64,000 nucleotides of DNA from Ypsolopha sequella. Taxonomy: Eukaryota > Arthropoda > Insecta > Lepidoptera > Ypsolophidae. Below, one piece after another: positions 1 to 11,821 of the stretch. The stretch covers positions 7,697,201 to 7,761,200 of the forward strand of contig OW203984.1 of the NCBI GenBank assembly GCA_934047225.1. Direction: 5' to 3'. The position numbers and the translations under genes were made by a program. Position 1 is the stretch's first letter. Every line of letters begins with the position of its first letter. Below the pieces are notes generated by a model. The model had not been told where the DNA came from. It was given only the letters and a program-made list of their open reading frames with translations, and ran no database searches.

Positions 1-59
1 AAATCAAATCTCTAGATATAGTTGAAACACATATAAAAAAATATGTTTGAGTTCTGTAT

Positions 60-369
60 ATGGTTCCTACTCCTCAAACGAGGAGACAAACTGTGTATGA
101 AGACCTCATTTCAACAATTATTTCTATCGAAGAAAATTTATCTAAACATATTTTCCAATTACAAAACCCTCGACTATATAGTCAAAATGCATATACCACA
201 AATTTATTAAGGTTTTCCGTGTATTTCATGAAATACACAAAAAAGAAGCAACCCTATTTTTTTCCATATCGCATAAATGATAGAATTTTGATTTTAAAGA
301 TATCAGATGAAAGTTTTCCTTTAGTTACTCGAAATTCCAATTATCATGTCGTGGCACTTGATGAAACAG
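60..369 (+). CDS. possible exon, unknown product
   Basis: An open frame of about 103 codons runs from an ATG at 60 to a good splice donor (ACAG|GTAGGT) at 369/370, just before the frame stops. The peptide is rich in Tyr, Ile, Leu and Arg/Lys and has no motif I recognise. It could be an internal exon of a plus-strand gene that begins left of the window, or chance. Nothing downstream could be joined to it confidently. Confidence 0.2.
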
Positions 370-781
370 GTAGGTAACTTGATAGATAGTAGAGAGAGTA
401 GCGCGAGCGTGTGTGTGTTGGAGCCTTGCCCTCCGCACCCTATCAGGCCCCGCCGTCGCCTGGAGGCTGCAGCCCACACATAACATATTGCTGAAGCCTT
501 TAAAGGTCCTGAACACCTAAACTTTTTAATGTTATTTTGGATGATATTAGATCTAGATCTTCATATTTTTTGCATATGTACGAATATGTGGAGGTATAAT
601 AAATTTATATGGAGTGGCTTTAGATAAAGATCAGCGTACGCACCCCCTCGTTCAGAAAGTCCAGAACTAGGCCAATGGCTACCAACAGACAGCCAGATAG
701 ACACCGAAACATCACTATAAATAAGGTCCCCAAATAATTATGCAGTAACAACAGACCTAAATCCCGGCAGGTGTCCCTTAC

Positions 782-853
782 ATCGGGGGTGCTGTGCTGA
801 ACGCATTGATCAGCCCAACGCTGCGCAGAAGTGGCCAGTTCATCGTTCCAAAT
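782..853 (-). CDS. orphan exon of a CAP-superfamily (antigen 5/SCP-like) protein
   Basis: Read on the minus strand, a TTTTTTTCAG acceptor at 856-854 is followed by codons for IWNDELATSAQRWADQC, then a GTAAGG donor after 782. The W-N/D-x-E-L-A...A-Q-x-W-A-x-x-C pattern is the helix typical of insect venom allergen 5/CAP proteins, which are usually secreted. Only this 24-codon exon was found. The frame stays open past the donor (to about 757), so the exon end is uncertain. Flanking exons would lie left of the window or in unrecognised sequence, or this is a stranded pseudo-exon. No catalytic function is implied, since CAP proteins are mostly binding or venom proteins. Confidence 0.5.
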
Positions 854-1224
854 CTGAAAAAAATAAAAAAGAGAGTACAATGGGTTCCTTCAATATTTGC
901 AGGTATGACGTAGTCGCAGTTATAAAAAAAAAATATTCATTTATAATATTTAGTTTCAGACATTTAGGTGTCGAATCCTCCTTTTAAGTTAAGTTACCCT
1001 ATTAAGGCGAATGGATACGCCAACAGCAATTTGGACCTGTCTTTGAAGGCCTACTCCTCCCACACGGGTGGTCCAAAAACTTTCATAAAATGATCAGTGC
1101 TGCATTGTGAATCTTTGCAGCAAATACAGAGTCGGAGCCCTTTTACTATTGTAATGTGTCCATAATTATGTATCTGTCTCATTTTTATTATTGTTAAAAC
1201 TTGTTCCGTGTCTTTTATTGTTAA

Positions 1225-2816
1225 CTAGCTTCTGCCCGCGGCTTCGCCCGCGTGGCCTACAGGAAACAAATTACATTTTTTTCAGAAACAAACATTATAA
1301 GTGCTCTCACTCCCTCTGGGAGTCAAGGTGTAGTGCTCGGCCGAAAAACTTGCATGCTCAGACTACGAACGCGCCCTGCTCGGCCTTTGGCCTCGCGGGC
1401 GCGTTCTCCGTCCTCACATGCTCGTTTTTCGGCCTCACCAGAATGCCAAACGGACTCACCGATCAAAGTTTTTCCGAAAGAGTGTCAAAATCCCTATCAG
1501 TTGTCAAAAATTTTCAAATTTGAATACAGCAGCGTAATTAGCGACCCCGAATGCCCCTTGAGTTTTATGCAAATCGGGATACTTTCTTTGGACCTGTCAA
1601 AAAACTGTCAAAACTGTTTAATTTTTTTTTTGGTCATATAGCCCCAGCTTGACCGATCACAATAGTTGAAACCCGAACTCCCTACAATTAGCCTTTCGGG
1701 AGATATGGCCGATCCAATGTTTGGCAATTTTTTTTTTACGACTTTAGATCTTGCCGAGCCCTTTTCTTAGAGTACCATGAACATGGGTCTATAGCATTAG
1801 CTGTTTGGGAGATACGGGCCTGTAAAGTTTTGACACTTTCGGCGGGTAGATCTCGTCGAAACCTTTTCCTAGACACCCATCAACATGGGTCTAAGTCTAG
1901 CCGTTTGGGAGAAACAAGCCGTCAAAGTATTCACATAAAAAAGAACTTTTTTTGGTACCCCGTGGTCCAACCCCTTCAACCTTCCATTCCAAAAATATTT
2001 TGCTGGGATATTGAAAGATATAGATAGATTGTGGATATATAGATAGATAGATACCTCAAAAGGAAAAAATGGAACCCTAATAGGATCACTTGTGTGGCTG
2101 TCTGTCTGTTAGTCTGTTACAGCCGATTTGCTCTGGCACACATACTTTCAAGAATTTTCATGTCCACTATATTAAATTTCAAAATCGATGCCATTTTCAT
2201 AATTAACGTCCCAAAAAACCATAAAAACGACACCCATATTGATATTTACACATTTCAACATATCAACCCCATCGCACCCCAACAGGGGATGATGGTATTT
2301 CACGTCCACTTCGTTGGATTTAGAAATAGTTGTTGTTTTCGTAATCAGCGACCCGATAAACCATACAAACGATACCCATGTTGATTTTCAGAATTTGTCA
2401 CCCCATTTCCCCCTTTTAGGGGTGGAATTCTGAAAAAACCTGAAACACATGTTTACTCATTTATAGATAGGAGTACTCTTGTGAAGTCTCGAATAAAATA
2501 GTCTAACTAATCTTGTTTCCCCATATAAACTTTGGACCCCCGTTTCACCCCCTTAGAGGGTGAATTTTGAAAAATCCTTTCTTAGTGGATGCCTATACTA
2601 TATAAGGTATCTATATGCAAAATTTCAAGTCTCTAGGACCAGTGGTTTAGGCTGTGCGTTGATATATAAGTCAGTCAGTCAGTCAGTCAGTCAGTCAGTC
2701 AGTCAGGACTTTGAATTTTATATATGCAGATTTCAAGTCTCTAGGACCAGTGGTTTAGGCTGTGCGTTGATATATAAGTCAGTCAGTCAGTCAGTCAGTC
2801 AGTCAGTCAGTCAGGA
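1225..2816 (-). mobile_element. Helitron-like non-autonomous element
   Basis: In minus orientation the 3' end reads hairpin CGCGGGCGAAGCCGCGGGC, then CTAG, then host T at 1228-1224, the expected CTRR|T end of a Helitron. The other end is near TCCTGACTGACT at about 2816. The same two ends delimit 40875-41288. Internal sequence carries no credible ORF. The 5' part includes a direct duplication (2625-2720 and 2725-2820) of a CAGT-rich segment. The family is inferred from its termini. Confidence 0.6.
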
Positions 2817-2945
2817 CTTTGAATTTTATATATACAGATGTAAATATTTAATTGTGTTGAATGTGAATTGTGTACGTATTGTAATAGTGAATAAATGTTT
2901 TATCTATCTATCTATCTATATATCTATCTATCTATCTATCTAAAA
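2670..2945. repeat. CAGT and TATC microsatellites
   Basis: Two (CAGT)n tracts at about 2672-2705 and 2777-2813 lie in a direct duplication of roughly 105 bp. A (TATC)n tract follows at about 2902-2942. The duplicated CAGT tract happens to read open in one frame, but that is repeat sequence and not a gene. Confidence 0.9.
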
Positions 2946-2949
2946 ATAT

Positions 2950-3657
2950 ATGATAGGCATTATAGAGTCAAAAATAAATTTTAAGTTTAATAAACTGTTT
3001 TTCTATTATAAGTTTTGACAAAAAAAATTGAAAGTTATCGAAAGTTTCACATGATAAACACAAGAATTCTCTTACTTCTTCCAAACGCCTAAAGCGATTT
3101 TAATTATTATTTCACCAAATTATAGGAAATTTTTAGATCTAAAAAATGTAAGTTCAAATTTTTTTTTCCGTTCATGGCGTCCATGTGAAAAGTATTATTT
3201 TCACCTATTTTGCGCTAGCCGGAGACGCAGTGGTTGTCGTAACAACCACTTTTCAAGGCACGCTAAAATGAACATTATTTCAATGTCGTTTCCGTTGATA
3301 TTTGTACCGGTACACATCGAGTTGCTTATTTAGCGTGGTCATACGCCTTAAAAAGAATTATTAGAACCTATTATTAGAAGGGATTCGCTCTTTTAATATT
3401 ATGTCAAAAGTAATGTTATAAACAGATATAGCACAAAGATACACTTACATAATACATAATATACAGTTTGTATCTATATTTTAGTGTATGTAAGCAAATA
3501 TCAATTTAGATTTTATTATTATTTGAGATTGATAATGCTTTAGAAAATCTAAAGCTTTTCGATAAGATATAAAGTGACATTATCTAATTTATTATTTAAT
3601 GTATAAAATTAATGTACAATTTTAATTATTTTACTCAACATAATTTAAAAATAAAAA
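2950..3657. other. AT-rich stretch, nothing recognised
   Basis: No coding potential, RNA gene or paired repeat ends were recognised in this stretch. Confidence 0.4.
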
Positions 3658-3865
3658 ACATCGAGACCGCTGTCCCGGGGTAGGGTGCCCAGAATGCTGG
3701 TGACATTACCTCTTTGGATGGCCAGACTAATCCTCTGGCCGAAGTAAGCGCCAGCCCTCCGGTCACCCGTGGATTCGACAACGCGCGACTAAATTTCCTT
3801 GAAAAGTGGTCGCGCTTCCGGACCCCACGGGCCTAGTCTCGACACCAAACGACGCAAATATGTAG
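3658..3865 (-). mobile_element. 3' fragment of the non-LTR element also seen at 23349-24310
   Basis: On the minus strand this piece encodes a degenerate version of the last ~65 residues of the ORF at 23349-24224 (recognisable are FGVET, a GGA-rich segment, LG/LRP and the final SLA-like helix). It has frameshifts and stops. It is a dead-on-arrival 5'-truncated copy. Confidence 0.75.
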
Positions 3866-5035
3866 TGGCTTGAGAGTATACTATATATACATACTATACA
3901 ATTTATATGACAAAATAATATGTAGTAATTGTAGTAAAAATATAATTATAATGCAGAATAAATCCAGATATTTTTTTTATGTACATGAGTCTCAGCGGGG
4001 TATGCCGCATTAATGTATAAAAGACTGATAATACGCAAATGTTTTGAAATATTTTTTCAAGTAAAGTTGGTTAACCACTTAAAACATATACCAAGTTAAC
4101 CATAACAACATAAGTGGAACAAGTTTGTGTTTTAAAGATAGTGCTCGGAACCCTTCTATTCAGGGCTGAGTCCTACTCGCACGTGGCTGGTTTTTTCTGT
4201 ATCACCACTTCAATCTAACCCTCTGCATAACTAATTAAAGTATTAATTATATAATTACATAGAATACCTTTAAGTGCCGTCCTTATACAAATATTTGAAT
4301 ATTGCTAATTGGATTCTATCATCTACAATGTCTCCGAAATAATAAATTGGATATCAATCTTCATTCCGCTAAGTGACACACAAGATAATCGATCTCTTCT
4401 TTACTCCACCAAGACTAAAATTCATGAGCTCATAAATAATCAACTCTATTGCAAGGAAATAAGAGCATAGACTTAGATGGTCTGAAGAAGATTGATATGC
4501 TTACCAGTTTCATCATATTTTCCGCGGAAGGCAAAGAGCGGATGTCGCCGGCGGCAACTTGGTTCCTTCTATCGTTTATTTTATTCAAAATCGATATTTT
4601 GTCTTCTTCATCCTTTATTAATTTCACGTAGTTAATGCAATTTGGTGCGGGTTTGTCTGACTATGAAAAAGTTTTAATTTTAATTAATATTCGTTGTAAC
4701 TATGCATTTGGGCTTCTTGTTGCATGAGTTTTTGAGCCCCGAATGAATTGAATACTTGTTTCTATAATTCAAACAGATTATATTATGTTATGGTTAGTAT
4801 TTCCAAATTTAAATAAAATCATGGATGATTAATACTTGCTTCTTTCTCCCAATGTAATGTTACTAAGTAGACCCAACTAATAAAGCTATCAAGCATAATA
4901 CACAGCATTAAAAGTTTAAATATGAGCAACAAAATTATGCTTATTTTATAATCAAGACAATATTTTATCCTATGCCTTTCTTTAGAAATGATTAGGGAAC
5001 ATCGTCAAAGCAGCTGGGTACTTATAACAGGTGAC
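3866..5035. other. intergenic, nothing recognised
   Basis: AT-rich sequence. Overlapping opposite-strand ORFs of about 60 codons near 4430-4631 have no recognisable product and are probably chance. Confidence 0.4.
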
Positions 5036-5203
5036 AATAAAGCCGATTCTAAAGGCTTTAATTTTGGTTTTAGTGCTGTCAAAACTTGAAATTTTCCAAA
5101 GTAATTTGACTTCTAACCCTAACAGTTAAGGACTATTTTGCAATGAAGAAAATTAAGTTTTGACAGCACTAAAACTAAAATTAAAGCCTTCAGAATCGGC
5201 TAT
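5036..5203. mobile_element. MITE family 1, copy 1 (palindromic, ~165 bp)
   Basis: The ends are inverted repeats: AAAGCCGATTCTAAAGGC at left and its complement at right, continuing through TTTTAGTGCTGTCAAAAC and GTTTTGACAGCACTAAAA. Arms of about 55 bp surround a short unique centre. Other copies are at 51369-51537 and 53366-53509. Confidence 0.85.
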
Positions 5204-6164
5204 AATATCTACGGATACCAAGTACCTACTATAAAAAGAAATATACAGAATGTGCCCACGGCTCTGCCTGCGCTTAAAAAAAAACCTTGAAACTCTTGAA
5301 TCATGGAGATGAGATGTTTATGAATGACGTTGGATGTAGGAGATAATCTCCGGAATTAATTAATTAATATAAAATTATTTCTCTGGAAAAATTCTTTGAT
5401 GTTCAATTTGCGTTTAAAGTTGCGTTGTATGATGTTACGCTTTTGCAAACTCAAACCAGTATGAGAGGCCGTTTAGACATGCCATACAAATCTGACGTTT
5501 CTGAAACGCGGAACATTTTGATTTCGTAATTTAATTATTAATCGATCACGTATCCAAACCCATAATGTTTATACCGTTCACCATTGACACCTCAGAATAA
5601 ATTGACACAATCCTAGGAGAGGAATTGCATAATTTTTTTCGTGATTTTGGCGTTCGTGTGAGAGATACGCGCACACAAAGGTGTGTAGGGCGCCATCTCA
5701 CTCTTTCCCATGAATTTTGTCCCTTTCTAGCTTTTCCATTATATATAATAGATACTTACTCACTGACAGACCAATGAACTATCAATATGTTTTGACCACA
5801 CCGCACCAGAATAGAAAGAACTTATTAAAATGGAGATCAAATTGTCTTTTCAGTGCTTGAAGCGCCAACCGATTAATTTTGTCATTTCTTTTATATGTAT
5901 TTATGTTTATTTTCATATATACATTCTGATGAATATGAAAAATAAATGCCAAAAATGGTCGGTTGCCCATTTGCCCATTCAAGCACTGGGACGAAGAATC
6001 GTTGTAAGTAGAAATTTTCTTACTTTTTGTTAGTACGGGTAACAGTAAGTATTATTAAATTTCTTCTGTGATACGTGCAATGATATTAAAAGGAAGTGTA
6101 GATACGTTATAGGCGATCCGCGAGCGGCACGTTAAAACTTGGCTAATTTGCCAACCTGAACTGT

Positions 6165-6430
6165 ATCGTGTCGGCAGAGTGTTGTTATTCATACGGCAAT
6201 TGCCGTAATATACGGCATTCCATGACTTTTTTTCAGATTATACGGCAGGCTTTTCACGTTCCGTATTATGAAATATTATGAAATACGGCATTTTAATTTA
6301 TTAATATAATAAACAGTTCTTAAATAAATATAATAATACGGCAATTTGTGTTTTTTTTTTTGATAAAGACTGCAATTTGAAACTTTAGATACAAATAATT
6401 TTACAATAACAACACTGCGTCGGCGTCAGC
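6165..6430. mobile_element. possible small inverted-repeat element
   Basis: GTCGGCAGAGTGTTGTTATT near 6172 is roughly complementary to AATAACAACACTGCGTCGGC near 6405. The interior has several copies of ATACGGCA. The ends are not well defined. The rest of 5204-7060 holds only AT-rich sequence. Confidence 0.4.
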
Positions 6431-7067
6431 GCACGATGGACGTCGCACGGGACGACGTACAACAACATATAGGTCTTGTCTCTTTTTCGCTCGCCATAAT
6501 TATGACTTCCACGTGTCAAAATTATATTAATAATATTGAAAATATTATTCTTTTAAATTTAATTATGACATTTACTTTTAATTATTTATTATTTTTTTCT
6601 TTTTAATTATAATGTTAATTGACCATATCAAATTGATATGTCCTACTATTTATATTAAGGTCTCACTGTATGTAACAAATAATGTTTATCTAAATTAATT
6701 TAACCGTTTAAATGTAATTGTAATGTATTTCAAAATGTAATTTGACCTACCAATATAACGACCACTGTTATAATTATGGTTCAAATAAATGAATCTGAAT
6801 CAATGTGATATTGCTATATATTGTAATTGACTGAAGTAATTTAATGTTGTCTTTCTTTGTCGGTATTCTTGTGTACGTAACCTATCTATACTTTCTTCTA
6901 ATATCGTTGGATACGTGCCGTTACTAGACAGAATATCAACCAGAAAACACTGTAAATGCTAGTCGTATATGGAATTTCATAACCCCTCCCTATTTAACCA
7001 AGTACCTATGCATAAAATTTATTGAAAAAGGCGTTACTTTGCGGAAGTCCATCATGAATTTGTGGAT

Positions 7068-8303
7068 ATATTAATAATTTGCAATATTCCGCTAAACAAT
7101 CTTACCATGCTATTCAAAATGCAGAGGTAATCCACTCAGAGCACCTGTCCGAAGAGCACCTGCGCGAATAGCACCTAGCCTAGTCCACGAAGAGCACCCA
7201 GGTGAACCCGGGTGCTCTTCGTGGATTAAAATTTATTTTTACATTTTGGTGCACGAAGAGCACCTATGACTCAGCAACCTACTTCTTATACAGGACGTTA
7301 ATAAATGAAAGATATCGTTAAAAAACACTAAAATGTTTAATAATTACACATATTTATTAATATATCACAATCAGTCTCCACATATCACTTTTATTGCAGA
7401 ATCAGCCTTAATTAAATCTTACCTAATAATAACACTTGCTTATTTTATTATGATTGATTTTCGAGGTGGCTTTCGTTGTAAAGCTATTGTTAAGTTTGCC
7501 AACCCGTTTCCGAGAAATAAGAAGGCGGTCTCTATCCCTTGTAAAAGGGACAAAATTAAAACAAAGGGGCTGCCGCCTGTTTATGGTCCAGGTAAAAAAG
7601 TTTGTGAGTAGTTTATTCCCAATTATCGCAAGTCAATTTAATGATTAAACCACTAAAACACATCGTGCATGTGTAACAATATAGTAAATGAAAGCGTTAT
7701 AGTAATAAAGACGTCTATTTTCTATAAATAATAACTGCGGGATAGATCTAAATACAATTATATTAATTAAAAAGGAACACATTAGATAAGTAATACATTA
7801 AATAAATTAATAATCACTTGCTCCCGCTGTCGACTGTACCAACAAAATTTTTGGAAACTAAAAGGAAATCAATTTCATAAATAAAATATTTCTTGGAAAC
7901 TGGAAGAATTAATGTATGGAGTTTTGATTTTCTAGAGAACAAAAGAATTGGAAACCCAAGGCACCACCCCTTTCATTTAATAACGTCCTGTATAACAAAT
8001 ACATCCCAGAAAAAGGCTGCTGAGTCATAGGTGCTCTTCGTGGACAAAAATGTAAAAATAAATTTTAATCCACGAAGAGCACCCGGGTTTATCTGGGTGC
8101 TCTTCGTGGACTAGGCTAGGTGCTATTCGCGCAGGTGCTCTTCGGACAGGTGCTCTAAGTGGATTACCTCAAAATGCAGACTCAAGCACCGCCCGCCCTC
8201 CCTTGCTTCTGCATGTTTTATGCGGGAGGTCGGGCGGTGCTTGAGTCTGCATTTTGAATAGCTTGGTAAAAGTGTTTAGCGGAGTATTGCAAATTATTTA
8301 TAT
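7068..8303. mobile_element. palindromic MITE split by a nested foldback element
   Basis: The left part (about 7068-7124) and right part (8170-8303) are inverted copies of each other: GCAATATTCCGCTAAAC at left faces GTTTAGCGGAGTATTGC at right. A second inner palindrome (CTCAAGCACCGCCCG / CGGGCGGTGCTTGAG) follows the insertion. Removing 7125-8179 restores a continuous hairpin-forming unit of about 180 bp. Confidence 0.85.
7125..8169. mobile_element. foldback transposon, 1045 bp, with 10-bp target duplication
   Basis: The element begins AGGTAATCCACT and ends AGTGGATTACCT, flanked by a perfect 10-bp direct repeat CAAAATGCAG at 7115-7124 and 8170-8179. The terminal inverted repeats run about 195 bp and contain several copies of GAAGAGCACC, plus an internal hairpin CCACGAAGAGCACC / GGTGCTCTTCGTGG. 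The middle (about 7320-7970) is AT-rich. A 92-codon ORF at 7333-7611 has no recognisable domain. A TSD of 9-11 bp fits Mutator-like or foldback elements, but no transposase is present. Confidence 0.9.
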
Positions 8304-8685
8304 ATCCACAAATACCTATACATACCTAATTCTTGTAAATGTTTACAAACCTGATATTTGCACAAAGTATGTTGTTTACTATTGTTGCAGACATTATCTC
8401 CACAGTAGTTTCTCGCTCCTTGTACAGACAAAATCACCGTCAACATAAGTATCCATTGAGGTGTGTTGAAAAACATAATTAAAATATTTCTAATACCTCG
8501 TAAAAATTCAAAAAATAGATTAAAATTATTATTTGTAGTGGTTTTACACGTAAAAGCACGGTAAAATTGTATAAATCCAGTTGGCTTTACGAGTGTTTAT
8601 AAAAAACTATGTTTGCTCATATACATAAAACATCTCCCTAAATTGTGATTATTTTAATAGTGTTATAACCGCGACTTCGTTCAGC
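8304..8685. other. intergenic, nothing recognised
   Basis: AT-rich. No feature could be supported. Confidence 0.4.
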
Positions 8686-8875
8686 ATGAACTTAGTTTTT
8701 AGGGTTCCGTACACGAAGGTTGCCAAACGGGACCGTATTACTAAGCCTCCGCTGTCCGTCCGTCTATCTCGTCTGTCCATCTGCCCCGTCTATCCGTTTG
8801 TCCGTCTGTCAAGAGTCTACACTACAGCTTTAGCCGTTGTAGGTAGCCAGTTGAAATATGGACAGAGTACGTCTT
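8686..8875 (-). mobile_element. GGCCAAGTGC/GGAACCCTAAAAA repeat, terminal fragment
   Basis: TTTTTAGGGTTCCGTACACG followed by GGGACC...TATTACTAAG and runs of GTCCGTC/GTCTGTC is the inverted terminal part of the dispersed family whose longest copy here is 36718-37507. No coding capacity. Confidence 0.7.
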
Positions 8876-9284
8876 AGTTTTTTTTATTTTAATTTTATCG
8901 TTTATTTGAAAAACCAACAGCGATTACACAAATAAGATCACAATAGTTTGATACATAAGGAAGACCAATAACAGGTTTTCACTTAAAGATTCAGTACTAA
9001 GTCTAAAAAACGGGTTTAAATAAATTAAGTTAAGTCTAAATAAATTAAAGTTTAAGTAATATATTATTTTGTAAAAGTCATAAAGAGTCCAACAGGTGTG
9101 CAATTTATTGAATGGATAATTCATGTTATACATTAAAATTAATAATTATAATAGATTTAATAGTTTTATTAAATATATATTAATAATACATATACAGTAA
9201 AAATATATATATAACCATATAAGATAGAACAATATTTATGCAAATATATTTTAATTAGTTTTATCAACTATACCTACAATGTTT

Positions 9285-9975
9285 GTCAAGAATTTACGGA
9301 AATACTATTAAGAGCAACTTTTATTTTAGATTTGAATGTAGCTTTTGAGATAGAGAAAATATCCACGTCATTGAATAACTGATTATATGTATTCGAGAGT
9401 CTAGTAAGGACTAAATATTGACCACAATTAGTTGAATGCTTAGGCACATGTAACATCTTTGTGTGACGTGAGCGGCGTCCGGGTACCCACAGTCCTAGTC
9501 GTGTCAAAAGCTCAGGACAGTCGATGTGGTCGCGTAACACATCGAACAACAGTCCCATGTCCATAACCGTACGTCTGTCCTCTAGCGACAACAGGTTGTA
9601 GTAGTGGCAATTTTCTTTGTATGCCTGAAAAGCTTTCTTTTTACGAAAATTAACTATTAGAGTTTTTTACGCTCTATTCTATTGACATAAGTCTTATAAC
9701 AGGGTGACCAAATGGGGCAGGCGTATTCAAGAATACTTCTCACATATGCAAAGTATACTATCATTAAACTGAAACGACATTCGAAAGCTTTGCAGCTTCG
9801 ATATGATGATCCATAATCATTTTTGAGTCGAGTAGTACGCCTAGGTCTTTGACAACTTTGACCCTCTCTATTACAACACCATTGAAGTTATAAATGCGTA
9901 TTTCCGTTGTATACGCTGCTATGGTGAACTGCTCGTGTATATTTCGGAATCTTGATACTTACATCTGCAACTACA
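9285..9975 (-). pseudogene. LINE reverse transcriptase C-terminal remnant (Jockey/CR1-like)
   Basis: Minus-strand translation in three frames gives, in order, a segment with VVIERVKVVKDLGVLLDSK, then YVRSILEYACPIWSPCYKTY, then SLEDRRTVMDMGLLFDVLRD and LLTRLGLWVPGRRSRHTKML. This is the thumb and post-RT region of Jockey/CR1-type non-LTR retrotransposon ORF2 proteins. Frameshifts and stops separate the blocks, and the catalytic YADD part is absent, so it is a 5'-truncated dead copy. The sequence continues AT-rich towards 8880, which holds nothing else. Confidence 0.8.
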
Positions 9976-10345
9976 AAATATAAGACACGAATTTTATACA
10001 AATATACACGAAACACTAATCAACGATAATTTACCCATCCTCAAACAAAACGATGAAACAAGACGTGCGACTCAGATGCACACTCAATAAAACTAAGCAA
10101 CCTACTGACATCAAAAAGTTAAAAACTCATACACTGGCACCTCCCCATGCCGACGGCCACGCTGTAAAACTTGCATTCTAATTAATACAGCCACACAAAC
10201 AAATACACACCACACCACAAACACATACAGCTGCGGGTCGACCGCGTAATTCTCATTTTCATCGTCATCAACTTGATGTTGATGAAAATAGCAAAAGCCT
10301 CAACTTGATTACGGCATATTGTGTAAATATTTTCATCAACATCAG

Positions 10346-10526
10346 CTTCGTGAATGAACTAAAATCCGCGTTTTGTTTATTCAATGTAGTGATCCGTTGA
10401 GATTTTTTGAAGTAAGCTAAATAAGAGGCAAAACATAGAAACAAGCATTTATTAAATGAGTGTGACACTTTTTGTATTAAAATTATACTGTTTTATTTTC
10501 AAAATCTTAACGTAACATGATAAATG
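10346..10526 (+). repeat. direct repeat, left copy (pairs with 13541-13725)
   Basis: About 180 bp starting CTTCGTGAATGAACTAAAAT and ending AACATGATAAATGA, nearly identical to 13541-13725. It may be a shared subterminal segment or a sign that two copies of one family lie side by side. Confidence 0.85.
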
Positions 10527-10863
10527 AGAGATGAAAAATGAATAACAAAACGCATATGACAACGTTGTTAAGGCTGTATGGTTAAAAAGCCTCTTTGCCT
10601 TTCCTAAAGTAGGAAAATTAAAAAGCGTGACGTCTTGTCGCAAGTCGTTTCGTTGCCAAACAAACAAGAAAATAAAAGTAAGTATGGTTTTCTTCTATTT
10701 AATCTCATAAAACAAGATATTGGCGGACCTAATGTGTGCAGTCACTTTAAAGGAAGCCAGATGAAAAGGCTTTTATTGATTGACTGATTGAAATCTGTGG
10801 GAAAATCAAAAATTTTCAACATAATGCAGTGCATCAAGATTCAAATGATACCTATGTTTCAGA

Positions 10864-11821
10864 ATGCCAGCGCACAAGCAAACTTCCCACTAGCAGCAGT
10901 AGATGCTGGTGGGATTTATGGAGGACCACCGAGACTTGGCTGTTGGGAAGTTAACTAACAGTGGGCCACATGCGAAGCACCCAGCCAAGTCTCAGTGGGA
11001 AACGTTGGCGGCACGACTGAATGCTGTGGGGGTTGGTACCACAAAAACAAGCGCGAAATGGAAAGATGTGAGTAATTGGAAAAGGCAGTATTTTAATATT
11101 TTGTCAAAATGTTGATGGTTGTGATTGTCTTTGTTGTATTTACTTGATCACTAAAGTGATATTTTGTCGTTTAACTGCATGTGGGATGCTCAACACCACC
11201 ACCGCTCGAGCTGCCAGAGTTCCTGGGGGAACCTGTGAGCCCGCCTCTGCCAGAACCTGTGGGGGCTTCGCCAACCCCATAAACAGTGCCGCCACCTCCT
11301 AGAGCCCCTAGTCTCCAATGGGAGTGTGAGTTTTAATCCATTTGCTTATATTCTGATAAAGTGAAGTCAGCCAGTCCAAGATGTAACATGTGGCCTCACA
11401 TTAAACGGACATGTAGATATGTATCAATAACATTGTTTTTATTTACAGTTTAACCGAGCACAGCAACAGTGCCGCCAACTAAAGCCCCTGCTCCTGGCTC
11501 AACCACTGAGAGGTCAAGGAGTGAGTTATTATCCATTTGCTTAGTTTTTGTTAACATTCAGATAAAGTGAAGTTGGTCAGTCCAAAGATGTAACATGTAG
11601 GTATGTATCGATGACATTGTTTTTTTTTTGCAGTTGAACCCATGGCACCCCGGTGGGCCCTGCAAATTGAGGAGCGCAGGGTGACTGCAGAGGAGCAGGC
11701 TGCTGCAGCGTTGAGCAGTATTTCTGCTGCTGTATCAGAAAACACTAGAACATTGGCTCAAATAGCACAGTTGCTTGAGAGAATATATGATGTTTCCTCA
11801 ACCAACCAGTGGATTCACTGA
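10864..11821 (+). pseudogene. Harbinger Myb/SANT-like accessory protein gene, decayed
   Basis: The frame at about 10890-11115 encodes LVGFMEDHRDLAVGKLTNSG followed by KSQWETLAARLNAVGVGTTK and WKDVSNWKR, the tri-helical Myb/SANT-like DNA-binding fold of Harbinger accessory proteins. A proline-rich stretch (PPLELPEFLGEPVSPPLPEP, about 11200-11260) and a C-terminal helix (WALQIEERRVTAEEQAAAAL through LAQIAQLLERIYD, 11636-11821) follow, in the order expected for the family. Stops and frameshifts interrupt it. A unit of exon edge plus intron is duplicated in tandem: 11285-11450 and 11470-11634 share CAGTGCCGCCA, ATCCATTTGCTTA, GATAAAGTGAAGT and AGATGTAACATG. The protein normally acts in the nucleus, helping the transposase bind element ends. 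Confidence 0.75.

Noticed and set aside
1191..1641. Overlapping plus-strand ORFs of 110 and 129 codons
   Set aside because: They fall inside the Helitron-like repeat and cover its terminal hairpin; no protein motif.
2560..2943. 127-codon ORF rich in SVSQ and YLSI repeats
   Set aside because: It runs through (CAGT)n and (TATC)n microsatellites inside a Helitron-like element.
7333..7611. 92-codon ORF inside the foldback element as a transposase
   Set aside because: No DDE or other catalytic motif and AT-driven composition; too short.
7125..8169. Repeated GAAGAGCACC motifs as a CRISPR-like array
   Set aside because: Spacing is irregular, copies are mirror-imaged between the two arms, and the context is an insect transposon.
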